Positions 54,021 to 62,285 of a stretch of DNA of 64,000 nucleotides are shown here, piece after piece. A model generated the notes under the pieces. The model was given only the letters and a program-made list of their open reading frames with translations. It was not told the DNA's origin and did no database searches. A program made the position numbers and the translations under genes. Position 1 is the stretch's first letter; every line of letters starts with the position of its first letter. The stretch spans positions 1 through 64,000 of the forward strand of contig JAFYLH010000026.1 in assembly GCA_017537175.1 (NCBI GenBank), in the 5' to 3' direction. Origin of the DNA: Clostridia bacterium (GTDB lineage: Bacteria > Bacillota > Clostridia > Oscillospirales > CAG-272).

Positions 54021-55361
54021 ATGATGACTTATACCAAAAGAATAACAATACTTTTAACTGTAATATCACTTTTACTTTCTCTTGCCATTGGCATATCCGG
54101 TTCGGATGCCGAGCACAGGGCGATATATGAAGCCACAAGAGAATATATTAAAAATCTCGGCACTCCCTCGGTTGGCTCTGTTGGCGGCGAGTGGATGGTA
54201 ATAGCACTCTGCCGTGACGGTGTTGAGTGTCCCGATGGATATTACGAAAATGTAGTAAGCTATGTTACCTCAAAGATAAACGAAAAGAGCCAGCTTCATA
54301 AGTCAAAGTCTACCGACAACTCCCGTGTTATCCTCGGTCTTACCGCCGCTGGCTATGACGTAACCGATGTTGGCGGTCACAACCTGCTCAAAGGTCTGAC
54401 CGATATGACCTATCTCAAAAAGCAGGGAATAAACGGTCCTATCTGGGCACTCATTGCTCTTGACTGTAAGAACTATGATATCCCCGAGGATCTCACAGCC
54501 TCCGAGCAGGCAACAAGAGAGGGAATCATTTCCTATATCCTTGAAAAGCAGCTTGAGGATGGTGGCTGGGCTATGTCGGGCATGACTGCAGACCCGGATA
54601 TGACGGGTATGGCTATACAAGCTCTTGCACCGTACTATGACACAAACGAGACGGTTAAGGAAGCCGTTGATAAAGCAATCGTCCGTTTAAGCGAGCTCCA
54701 GAAGGAGGACGGCGGCTACGGATCTATAGACGGCATATGCAGCGAGTCCTGCGCGCAGGTCATTGTGGCACTGACCTCTCTTGGTATCGATCCCCACACC
54801 GATGAGCGTTTTATAAAGAACGGAATGTCTGTGGTGGATGCTATGTGTACCTTTGCTATTGAGGGCGGCGGCTTTGCCCATATTCCCAATGCTACACTTA
54901 ACGGTATGGCAACCGAGCAGGGACAGTATGCCCTTGTGTCATATTTCAGATTTCTTGAGGGCAAGACCCCTATCTATGATATGACCGATGTCACCGCAGA
55001 AGAGATTATTCCTCCCGCAGAAGAGGATACTACATCCCCGGAAGATGATACCACAGCTCCGGAGGATGATACCACAGCCTCGGAGGAGCAGGAAACAACC
55101 GCTCCAATAGAGGAAGATACTACTGTTCCCGAGGACAGCAGCACGGTAACGGATAAGAGTACAGACACTTCCGATACAACCGCTGATAAGGTAACTACAG
55201 CTGCTGTGACCACCAAAAAGGATAAGAGCACCACAGCGACAACCAAGCCTGTGGTTTCGCCTCAGACTATGGATGGCGGTATAGCCTTGTATATTACATT
55301 GGCGATTATTACCGCTCTTGGTGTAATATTTACGGTATACAGAAGATACAGAGTAAACTGA
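54021..55361 (+). CDS. Wall-anchored alpha/alpha-barrel protein (prenyltransferase/IF-like)
   Basis: 446 residues. Signal peptide (about 1-27); an alpha/alpha toroid (about 30-310) with terpenoid-cyclase type repeats QLEDGGWAMSG and QKEDGGYGSIDG; a Thr/Glu/Asp/Pro-rich repeat stalk (about 320-405); and a C-terminal sorting-like signal SPQTMDGG, hydrophobic stretch and RRYR tail. Vertebrate intrinsic factor and transcobalamin use the same toroid for cobalamin. With DUF4430 genes and ECF genes beside it under a B12-type riboswitch, a cobalamin-capture role is the best inference. No catalytic Asp cluster of prenyltransferases is evident. Confidence 0.82.
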   Translation: MMTYTKRITILLTVISLLLSLAIGISGSDAEHRAIYEATREYIKNLGTPSVGSVGGEWMVIALCRDGVECPDGYYENVVSYVTSKINEKSQLHKSKSTDNSRVILGLTAAGYDVTDVGGHNLLKGLTDMTYLKKQGINGPIWALIALDCKNYDIPEDLTASEQATREGIISYILEKQLEDGGWAMSGMTADPDMTGMAIQALAPYYDTNETVKEAVDKAIVRLSELQKEDGGYGSIDGICSESCAQVIVALTSLGIDPHTDERFIKNGMSVVDAMCTFAIEGGGFAHIPNATLNGMATEQGQYALVSYFRFLEGKTPIYDMTDVTAEEIIPPAEEDTTSPEDDTTAPEDDTTASEEQETTAPIEEDTTVPEDSSTVTDKSTDTSDTTADKVTTAAVTTKKDKSTTATTKPVVSPQTMDGGIALYITLAIITALGVIFTVYRRYRVN

Positions 55362-55368
55362 CAAAAAA

Positions 55369-55392
55369 GGCATCGTCCCCCGGGACGGTGCC
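55369..55392 (+). other. Operon-internal hairpin
   Basis: GGCATCGTCCC / GGGACGGTGCC with a very short loop, followed by TGTTTATGG; possible attenuator or mRNA stabiliser between two genes of the operon. Confidence 0.6.
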
Positions 55393-55408
55393 TGTTTATG
55401 GAGATGCT

Positions 55409-56746
55409 ATGAAGAAAAAGAAGTTAGCCAATATATTGATGGTGGTCATTATACTTGCCATTGTTATAAGCGGAGTACTGACCGCAGGCTTTATCAAGGG
55501 TTGGTTCGATACCGGTAAGGATGGGGCTCTGCTTACAGAGCATACAGGCATCATTACCCTTGAACGAAACGGAGTTTCCTATACCGTAAGTAAGGATACC
55601 GTACTTAGAAAGGGTGACAGGATAAGCTGTGATACCGGTGCTTTTGTCAAGGTCTCGGTAAGCGGAGGATATCTTACCTTAGGGCAGAATGTCACCGCAT
55701 ATGTAAATGATCCCGATCCGTCAAGGACCGATATCGGAATAGAAAGAGGAGAGGTGTTCATCAATACCACAAAAGGTGTTACCCTTGGATTTGATGATAT
55801 ATCGGTGTTTGCCGAGGATGCCGTTGCCACTCTTAGTGTACGCAAGGGCGCTTCTTCCTTAAGCATTTATTACGGCTCGGTCGACGGAGCAAACAAGGGC
55901 GAAATGATAGAGTGGATAGGTGAAGAGCGTTCTGTCATTAGTCTTGATATTAACAGCTTAAACGATTTTAATATCAGACAGCTTAAGTCTGTGGGAGACA
56001 CAAGAGCACTTATATTTACTCTTGAAATGCTTGACGAGCTTGTGCTTATGCGTCAGGCTGAGCTATATAATATCGAAGTCGATCAAATGCCGGAGTCAAC
56101 CGAGGATGCAGTAGAAACAGCAGATACCACAGATACTACCGCGTCACCTGATACCGACGAGCCCGAGCCCGAAACGGAGCTTGAGCAGGATATACCCGAG
56201 GACACCGAGCCTATACCCGAAAGTGAAAAGACCACCGAAAAGGTTACAGAAAAAGTTACCGAAAAGGTAACCGAAAAGGCTACGGAAAAGGTAACCGAAA
56301 AGGTGACCGAGGCTCCCAAGCCTGACGGGCCTGTACCTGCAGGCAGCTGCAATATAACCATACGCTGTGACACCATACTTGACAATATGTCCGACCTTGA
56401 GGCCGCCAAAGCCCCCTTTGTGCCCGCGGACGGATGCATATTACCTATGATAACCGTAGATTTTTACGATGGAGAGACGGTGTTTGATGTTCTCAACCGT
56501 GTTTGCAAGCAGTATGGAATACAGATAGAATACAGCTGGACTCCTCTGTATGACAGCTATTATATAGAGGGTATCAATAATCTTTATGAGTTTGACTGCG
56601 GATACGAGTCGGGCTGGATGTACAAGGTCAACGGTTGGTTTCCCAACTACGGATGCTCAAGCTACAGCCTTTCAGACGGTGAGACTGTTGTTTGGTGCTT
56701 TACCTGTAAGGGGCTGGGTAAGGATGTAGGCGCATCCGGATGGTAA
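55409..56746 (+). CDS. FecR-like and DUF4430 domain surface protein
   Basis: 445 residues from ATG at 55409 (after TGGAGATGCT; an upstream GTG is unlikely). An N-terminal membrane anchor (about 7-30) is followed by a FecR-like domain (about 40-165), an acidic Thr/Pro linker with a TEKV repeat (about 275-300) and a C-terminal DUF4430 domain (about 310-445). DUF4430 is the beta-domain class that closes the ligand site in transcobalamin-type proteins. It is coded directly between the toroid protein and the ECF ATPases; probably the partner half of the capture system. Confidence 0.85.
   Translation: MKKKKLANILMVVIILAIVISGVLTAGFIKGWFDTGKDGALLTEHTGIITLERNGVSYTVSKDTVLRKGDRISCDTGAFVKVSVSGGYLTLGQNVTAYVNDPDPSRTDIGIERGEVFINTTKGVTLGFDDISVFAEDAVATLSVRKGASSLSIYYGSVDGANKGEMIEWIGEERSVISLDINSLNDFNIRQLKSVGDTRALIFTLEMLDELVLMRQAELYNIEVDQMPESTEDAVETADTTDTTASPDTDEPEPETELEQDIPEDTEPIPESEKTTEKVTEKVTEKVTEKATEKVTEKVTEAPKPDGPVPAGSCNITIRCDTILDNMSDLEAAKAPFVPADGCILPMITVDFYDGETVFDVLNRVCKQYGIQIEYSWTPLYDSYYIEGINNLYEFDCGYESGWMYKVNGWFPNYGCSSYSLSDGETVVWCFTCKGLGKDVGASGW
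56230..56311 (+). repeat. In-frame 12-bp tandem repeats
   Basis: Seven imperfect copies of ACCGAAAAGGTT encode the TEKV stalk of the FecR-DUF4430 protein. Such a tract can vary in length by slippage. Confidence 0.85.
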
Positions 56747-56760
56747 TTAAGGAGAATAAT

Positions 56761-58419
56761 TTGGAACAGTTTAAAACAGACGGCTTTAGCTTCCGTTATC
56801 CCACTATGACTAAGCCCAGCTTAGAGGATATATCCTTTTCGGTAAAAAAGGGAGAGTATCTGCTTATCTGCGGAAGCTCAGGCAGCGGTAAGACAACGCT
56901 TTTACGGCATCTTAAATCCTGCCTTGCACCAAAGGGCGCAAAAAAGGGTGTTATATATTTTAACGGTAAGCCTTTAGACGAGGTCTTTGAGCGTGAACAG
57001 GCATCAAAGATAGGCTTTGTAATGCAGTCACCCGATGATCAGATAGTCACCGATAAGGTGTGGCACGAGCTTGCCTTCGGACTTGAGAGTCTTGGATGTG
57101 ACAAGCGCTCTATGCGTGGCCGTGTTGCCGAGATGGCTTGTTATTTTGGTATTCAGGACTGGTTTCACCGAAATGTTGCAGAGCTCTCGGGGGGACAAAA
57201 GCAGTTATTGAATCTCGCCTCTGTTATGGCAATGCGCCCCGAGGTGCTTATACTTGACGAGCCTACAAGTCAGCTTGATCCTATTGCGGCATCCGATTTT
57301 CTTAACACGGTACGCCGTATCAACAGGGAGCTGGGTACCACGGTTATCATCACCGAGCACCGCCTTGAGGATATCCTTCCTCATGCAGACCGTGTTATTG
57401 TAATGGAAAGGGGCAGGATCATATCCGACTCTATGCCCCGTACTACAGGCAAGGTACTTTATGAGCAGGGCTCGCCTATGCTCTATGCTATGCCTACCTC
57501 AATGCGTGTCTTTTATGACCTTGACTGTAAGGGCGATGCTCCCCTCACCGTAAGAGAGGGCAGAGAGTGGCTTGAGGGGGAAAATAAAAAAGAACCTATA
57601 CAGCGGTCTATTGAATCGCCCAAAATGGAGGAATATACCGATGACCCCGTTCTGTCATTGAAGGAGGTCTGGTTCAGATATCAGAAGAAGTCTCCCGATG
57701 TGCTTCGCGGAGTAAGTCTTGATGTAAAAAAGGGAACTCTTCACGCCATAGTAGGCGGTAATGGAGCAGGAAAATCTACAACCTTAAAAGCCATATGCAA
57801 TATCTGCCGACCCTATCGCGGCAGCATAAGGGTGTTTGGTAAGGATGTGCGTAAATATAAGGGAAAAGAGCTTTTTTCCGGCTGCATTTCAATGCTGCCG
57901 CAGGATCCTAAGTCTCTTTTTGTCAAGGGAAGTGTTTTAAGGGAGCTGTCCGAGATGACAGGCGACAAGGCAGAGATAGAACGGGTAACCGGGCTTTGCC
58001 GTATAGAGGAGCTGTTGGATAAGCACCCCTATGACCTGTCGGGCGGAGAAAGTCAGCGCGTCGCTCTTGCAAAGATACTTTTGACAAAGCCTAAGCTTCT
58101 TTTACTTGATGAGCCTACCAAGGGTATGGACAGCTTCTTTAAACGCAGCTTTGCGGCAATCATCAAGGAGCTGACCCAAAGCGGAGTCAGCTGTGTTATG
58201 GTCTCCCATGATATTGAGTTCTGTGCCGAATATGCCGACAGGGTCAGTATGTTCTTTGACGGCGGTATCGTTACCACCGATACACCAAGGAGCTTTTTCT
58301 CACAGAACAGCTTTTATACCACAGCGGCAAACCGTATGAGCCGTCATATCTTTACAAACGCGGTAACAGCAGAGGATATAGTTAAGCTTTGCCGTATCAA
58401 CAGGGAGGCAGACCTATGA
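56761..58419 (+). CDS. Fused ECF transporter ATPase (EcfA-EcfA')
   Basis: 552 residues with two ABC domains in one chain. Domain 1: Walker A GSSGSGKTT (about 45), LSGGQKQ and ILDEPTSQLD. Domain 2: Walker A GGNGAGKST (about 340), LSGGESQRVALAK and LLDEPTKGMD. This equals EcfA plus EcfA' and powers the ECF transporter. The start TTG at 56761 follows AAGGAG with 6-nt spacing; ATG at 56740 overlaps the preceding gene and lacks a site. The stop overlaps the S-component start (ATGA). Confidence 0.92.
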   Translation: MEQFKTDGFSFRYPTMTKPSLEDISFSVKKGEYLLICGSSGSGKTTLLRHLKSCLAPKGAKKGVIYFNGKPLDEVFEREQASKIGFVMQSPDDQIVTDKVWHELAFGLESLGCDKRSMRGRVAEMACYFGIQDWFHRNVAELSGGQKQLLNLASVMAMRPEVLILDEPTSQLDPIAASDFLNTVRRINRELGTTVIITEHRLEDILPHADRVIVMERGRIISDSMPRTTGKVLYEQGSPMLYAMPTSMRVFYDLDCKGDAPLTVREGREWLEGENKKEPIQRSIESPKMEEYTDDPVLSLKEVWFRYQKKSPDVLRGVSLDVKKGTLHAIVGGNGAGKSTTLKAICNICRPYRGSIRVFGKDVRKYKGKELFSGCISMLPQDPKSLFVKGSVLRELSEMTGDKAEIERVTGLCRIEELLDKHPYDLSGGESQRVALAKILLTKPKLLLLDEPTKGMDSFFKRSFAAIIKELTQSGVSCVMVSHDIEFCAEYADRVSMFFDGGIVTTDTPRSFFSQNSFYTTAANRMSRHIFTNAVTAEDIVKLCRINREADL

Positions 58420-59108
58420 AAAAAACAGATATACTTCTCATCTGCCAATGCCTTGTGCTTTTTCCGCTGACCGTATATTTACTCGGAGAGCATTATTATA
58501 TAGCTGCTGTACTGATATTAGCAGAGCTTCTTTTACCTTATCTGCTCAGCTTCAAAAAATGTAAGCCTCCTACAGGAGAGGTAATAACCTTACTTGTAAT
58601 GTGTGTCCTTTGTGTCATAGGCAGAGTTGCCATTCCCATACCCAACTTTAAGGCCACATATGCAATTATTATGCTTACAGGAATAGCCTTTGGCGCGCCT
58701 GCAGGCTTTATTGTGGGAGCTGTATCTGCTCTTATAAGCAACTTTTTTTACGGACAGGGCGTATATACTCCTTGGCAAATGCTTTGCTACGGCGCAGGCG
58801 GTATGCTTGCGGGTCTTGTGTTTTCAAAGAACCGGGTAAGACCCGGGCGCATTTATCTTGCGATCTTCGGCTTTTCCGGGGTGGTTTTGTGGTTGGGACC
58901 CTTGCTTGATGTGACACAGCATATTGTTATGACACCTGATGCTACGATCAAGTCGGTATTGTCATTCTTACGCTCCGGATTCCCTGTCAATATAAGTCAG
59001 GGTATTGCAAGCTTGCTTATAATGCTCTTGCTTGGAAGATTTATACTTGAAAAGCTTGACCGTGTCAAAACAAAATATACGGTAACGGAGGATGTCTATG
59101 GGCTTTGA
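58416..59108 (+). CDS. ECF transporter S component (probable cobalamin)
   Basis: 230 residues with about six membrane helices. The middle part GRVAIPIPNFKATYAIIMLTGIAFG, cited by its parts PIPNFK and GIAFGAPAGF, then SNFFYGQGVYTPWQM and AGGMLAGL, is typical of S components that contact EcfT. The start at 58416 follows GGAGG. Its place between EcfAA' and EcfT in an operon behind a B12-type riboswitch points to cobalamin or a precursor; the ligand is not readable from sequence. Confidence 0.82.
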   Translation: MKKTDILLICQCLVLFPLTVYLLGEHYYIAAVLILAELLLPYLLSFKKCKPPTGEVITLLVMCVLCVIGRVAIPIPNFKATYAIIMLTGIAFGAPAGFIVGAVSALISNFFYGQGVYTPWQMLCYGAGGMLAGLVFSKNRVRPGRIYLAIFGFSGVVLWLGPLLDVTQHIVMTPDATIKSVLSFLRSGFPVNISQGIASLLIMLLLGRFILEKLDRVKTKYTVTEDVYGL

Positions 59109-59985
59109 GCAATGTCATCCTACAGTCAATCTGATCTATTTTGCGGTGGCTTTTTATACTACATTCATCTTCAAGCACCCTGTTTTTTTGATAATATCGT
59201 TTATATCCGCCTTTGCCTACAGCATAAAACGTAACGGCATAAGATCGTTTATCTTCAATATGGTATTGTTGCCCCTTGGTATAGCCTTTGCACTTTATTA
59301 CAGCAGCTATAATCATTTTGGTGTAACCGTGCTTGAACAAAATCTTATAGGTAACAGTATTACCCTTGAATCAATTGTGTACGGTGGATTGCTTTCTATT
59401 AAGGTAATGACTGCACTTATGTGGTTAACTTCATTATACTCGGTATTTACATCTGACAAGGTGGTATACCTCTTTGGTGCAATAAGCCCCAAGTTGTCGC
59501 TGGTATTATCTATACTTTTAAGACTTTTGCCGAGGCTGAAAAGACAGAGCATCATCATAAACAATGCCCGCAAGGGTATAGGCAGAGGTATAGGGCAGGG
59601 GAATATATTCAAGAGGATATTAAACCTTTTTTCTGTAATATCCATACTCATCACATGGATGATAGAGACCCTTGGTCAATCGTCTGTGTCCATGCACAGC
59701 CGAGGTTCTTCGCTCCGCGGCAGACGGGCATATTCAATATACCGCTTTGACAGCCGAGACCGTGCTTACGTTGTAGCTATGTTCTTCTGTATGACCCTTG
59801 TGCTGATGGCTGTTATGCTGGGTCAATGTGATGCGGTATATGATCCGATGATACGCATATCAATGCCCACGGCAGTATCCTGGGTATTCTACGGGGGATA
59901 TTTCTGCTTTGCTGTGATGCCTATGGCATTGGAATTATGGACAGAGTATAGCTTTTACCGCAGCCGTAAGGCTATAAAGGGTTGA
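59098..59985 (+). CDS. ecfT: ECF transporter T component
   Basis: 295 residues with about five to six membrane helices. The cytoplasmic coupling motif HSRGSSLRGRR (about 199-209) corresponds to the conserved A/S-R-G helices that dock on the ATPases. The start at 59098 is 7 nt after GGAGG and overlaps the S-component end by 11 bp. It links the S component to the double ATPase. Confidence 0.9.
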   Translation: MGFEQCHPTVNLIYFAVAFYTTFIFKHPVFLIISFISAFAYSIKRNGIRSFIFNMVLLPLGIAFALYYSSYNHFGVTVLEQNLIGNSITLESIVYGGLLSIKVMTALMWLTSLYSVFTSDKVVYLFGAISPKLSLVLSILLRLLPRLKRQSIIINNARKGIGRGIGQGNIFKRILNLFSVISILITWMIETLGQSSVSMHSRGSSLRGRRAYSIYRFDSRDRAYVVAMFFCMTLVLMAVMLGQCDAVYDPMIRISMPTAVSWVFYGGYFCFAVMPMALELWTEYSFYRSRKAIKG

Positions 59986-60031
59986 AAAATATCTTTTACT
60001 GTGATATAATCACAAAAAAGGAGTTGATGTC

Positions 60032-60412
60032 ATGAAGATAGCTATAGCAGTAATCGCATTTATTCTCGTTATAGGTTTGGTTGCAGGAGCTTATTTTGCA
60101 TTTGGACCTAAGACTATAGAAGGATCAAAGTCGGTTACTGTAATTTTTACCGATAACAGCGGTGTTCCCGATACATATGTTATTGATACAGATGCATTAT
60201 ATCTTGCCGGTGCTATGACTCAGGCGGGACTTAAATATGAGACCAAAGATACCTACGTTACCGCAATCAACGGTATTACTGCCGACTATGATAAGGACAA
60301 AAGCTACTGGGCCTTTTATGTAAATGACGAATACTGTAACTACGGCATCTTTGAACAGCCCGTCAAGGACGGTGACATCTTCAGGATAGAATACACGATT
60401 TATGAAGGCTAA
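60032..60412 (+). CDS. Membrane-tethered DUF4430 protein
   Basis: 126 residues: an N-terminal membrane anchor (about 3-24) and one DUF4430 domain with the pattern KSYWAFYVNDEYCNYGIFEQPVKDGD, cited here by its parts YWAFYVNDEY and KDGD. It is a minimal, stalkless version of the beta-domain. RBS AAGGAGTTGATGTC. Its end overlaps the next S-component gene by 11 bp, so the two are probably a functional pair that delivers a ligand at the membrane surface. Confidence 0.88.
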   Translation: MKIAIAVIAFILVIGLVAGAYFAFGPKTIEGSKSVTVIFTDNSGVPDTYVIDTDALYLAGAMTQAGLKYETKDTYVTAINGITADYDKDKSYWAFYVNDEYCNYGIFEQPVKDGDIFRIEYTIYEG

Positions 60413-60935
60413 AAAATTTCGCATTCTTGATATCGCTGTCATAGGAATAATGGTGGCGATAATGCTGGCGGCAAAGGTTGCACTTGATGTGCTTCCAAAT
60501 ATAGAGCTTGTCAGCTTTCTTGTGATAATATACGCCCTTTGCTTTCGATGGAGGGTAATATTTGTTATTATCATATTTGTGGCACTACAGGCGCTGCTCT
60601 ATCCCCCGGGGGACTGGATCATAATGTATATCTACATATGGTGGATACCTGCGGTCATAGGGCTTGTCTTCAAAAAGGTAGATAATATCTGGATATGGAG
60701 TATGATAAGCGGCTTGTACGGTCTCTTCTTCGGAGCGCTGTGCTCACTTACCTATTTTGCCTTTGGGTATATCGAGGGCGGTTTATCCTTCGGACTTTCC
60801 ACCGCATTTGCCAAGTGGATATCAGGCATCCCCTTTGACCTGACCCATTGTGCGGGTAACTTTGTTGTAATGCTGGTGCTCTATATCCCCATACGCAAGG
60901 CATTAACAGGCATTAAAAAAACACTGTCGATCTGA
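60402..60935 (+). CDS. Second ECF transporter S component
   Basis: 177 residues with about five to six membrane helices, an N-terminal MKAKKFRILDIAVIGIMVAIMLAAK start typical of S components (described here by its basic N terminus and first helix), and YPPGDWIIMYIYIWWIPAVIG. It is different in sequence from the S component at 58416. Coupled to the DUF4430 gene. It may bind the same family of ligand or use the EcfAA'T module for another. A terminator overlaps the stop. Confidence 0.82.
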   Translation: MKAKKFRILDIAVIGIMVAIMLAAKVALDVLPNIELVSFLVIIYALCFRWRVIFVIIIFVALQALLYPPGDWIIMYIYIWWIPAVIGLVFKKVDNIWIWSMISGLYGLFFGALCSLTYFAFGYIEGGLSFGLSTAFAKWISGIPFDLTHCAGNFVVMLVLYIPIRKALTGIKKTLSI

Positions 60936-60945
60936 CAGTGTTTTT
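60916..60945 (+). terminator. Terminator of the ECF/DUF4430 operon
   Basis: AAAAACACTGTC / GACAGTGTTTTT with loop GATCT; overlaps the last stop codon and can also serve the converging gene. Confidence 0.9.
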
Positions 60946-61270
60946 ATATTAAAACCCCTTTGCTTCTCATCTTATCGTATTTTATATTACGGAAATAAAG
61001 GATGATGTCTATAGAAATTTCTATGAAATTGAGTGCGTAGAAAAAGAAACCAAGGTAGAACACAAACCCTGTGCAGTTAAGAGAGCTTACCTGAATTATT
61101 TTACGCATAATGCCTAATGCATAACCCACAAGCAGAAACACCTCAAAGAAAAGGCTTTTACCTTTGCCTGTTTTTGATATCAGAGATTTGCGTATTGAAA
61201 TAGGCCAGGACAGACCGAAGCAGATTATTGTGAATGCCTCCAAAAGCTCGCTTAAAACTGTAATATTCAT
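60944..61270 (-). CDS. Small hypothetical membrane protein
   Basis: 108 residues with three membrane segments; GLSWPISIRKSLISK and GYALGIMRK resemble small bacterial PQ-loop (SemiSWEET-like) proteins, but the match is weak. RBS GGAGGTAATT supports the start at 61270. It is divergent from the LysR gene, whose operator-like palindrome lies between them, so it may be a LysR target. Confidence 0.7.
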   Translation of the reverse strand: MNITVLSELLEAFTIICFGLSWPISIRKSLISKTGKGKSLFFEVFLLVGYALGIMRKIIQVSSLNCTGFVFYLGFFFYALNFIEISIDIILYFRNIKYDKMRSKGVLI

Positions 61271-61290
61271 AATTACCTCCAAAAAAACAT

Positions 61291-61319
61291 TTGACATATT
61301 TCTTGGTTAGTATTATAAT
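61291..61319 (+). promoter_or_regulatory. Consensus promoter of lysR-type gene
   Basis: TTGACA (61291-61296), 17 bp, TATAAT (61314-61319): perfect consensus. Confidence 0.88.
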
Positions 61320-61348
61320 ACATACGACGCTATATGTAAAATATATAG

Positions 61349-61369
61349 TTGGTATGTTGTATATACCAA
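61349..61369 (+). promoter_or_regulatory. Palindrome, possible LysR operator
   Basis: TTGGTAT and ATACCAA (7-bp arms, 7-bp spacer) lie in the leader of the LysR-type gene, about 23 bp after the expected start point. The T-N11-A pattern of LysR boxes is met. Binding there would block elongation rather than activate. Confidence 0.6.
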
Positions 61370-61386
61370 ATTGATATGGGGATATT

Positions 61387-62277
61387 ATGAACATAAGCTA
61401 CGATCATTACAGAATATTTTACTATGTTGCAAAATACAAGAGCTTTACCAGAGCCGCAGAAATAATGTACAGTAATCAGCCTAATCTGACCAGGGCTATC
61501 AAGAATCTGGAAAAGCAACTGGACTGTACTTTATTTGAACGCACCAACAAAGGCGTAGTGCTTACAGAAGAGGGCGCGGAGCTGTATGAGCATATTTCGG
61601 CAGCCTTTAAGCATATTCGGGCAGGGGAAGAATCGATATCCTTAAAAAACAGTCTTCAGAACGGTGTGTTATCCTTGGGTGCAACCGAAATTGCTTTGCG
61701 ATGTTATCTGTTACCAATACTGGGCAGATATCACAAGCTATATCCGGGCATACGCATAAAGATACTCAATATTTCAACTCCCCAGGCTGTCAGAATGATC
61801 GATAACAGATTGATAGACTTGGCTGTTGTAACAACGCCCATAGAACCAAATGACAAAATAACTACAATCACCTTGCGTGAATTGACAGAGGTTCCGGTAT
61901 GCAGTACAGAGTTTGATGCAGAACAGGACATTACTTTAAAAGAATTAGCAGGATATCCCATAATTTCCTTAGGTAAGGGCTCGTCTACCTATGATATGTA
62001 CTTTAAGCTCTTCACAGAAGAGGGTCTCGACTTTTCGCCGGATATAGAAGCGGCAACGGCTGACCAAATACTTCCTTTGGTCAAGCACGGACTTGGGGTG
62101 GGATTTGTTCCTGAAGAATTTTTAGATACAGAGACAGGTATAAAGAGAATATCACTTTCTCGGCCTCTGCCAATGAGGGAAATAACATTGGTCAGGAAGA
62201 AGCGCAGTTCTCTTGCCCTTCCCGCAAAGGAACTTTTAAGACTAATAAACGAGCAAAAAACGACTCACGGTAAGTGA
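61387..62277 (+). CDS. LysR family transcriptional regulator
   Basis: 296 residues: an N-terminal winged helix (about 1-62, FTRAAEIMYSNQPNLTRAIKNLE with the usual Ser replaced in part) and a periplasmic-binding-protein-like effector domain (about 88-290). The target is unknown; the divergent small membrane protein and its own gene are the nearest candidates. Its stop codon lies inside the terminator that also ends the adenosine deaminase gene. Confidence 0.92.
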   Translation: MNISYDHYRIFYYVAKYKSFTRAAEIMYSNQPNLTRAIKNLEKQLDCTLFERTNKGVVLTEEGAELYEHISAAFKHIRAGEESISLKNSLQNGVLSLGATEIALRCYLLPILGRYHKLYPGIRIKILNISTPQAVRMIDNRLIDLAVVTTPIEPNDKITTITLRELTEVPVCSTEFDAEQDITLKELAGYPIISLGKGSSTYDMYFKLFTEEGLDFSPDIEAATADQILPLVKHGLGVGFVPEEFLDTETGIKRISLSRPLPMREITLVRKKRSSLALPAKELLRLINEQKTTHGK

Positions 62278-62285
62278 GTCGTTTT
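62257..62285. terminator. Bidirectional terminator
   Basis: AAAACGACTCAC / GTGAGTCGTTTT with loop GGTAA; includes the LysR stop and touches the end of the converging adenosine deaminase gene. Confidence 0.9.

Noticed and set aside
54021-55361. Prenyltransferase or terpene cyclase enzyme
   Set aside because: Secreted, wall-anchored, no DxDD or zinc-site cluster seen; the toroid fold fits a ligand-binding role better in this operon.
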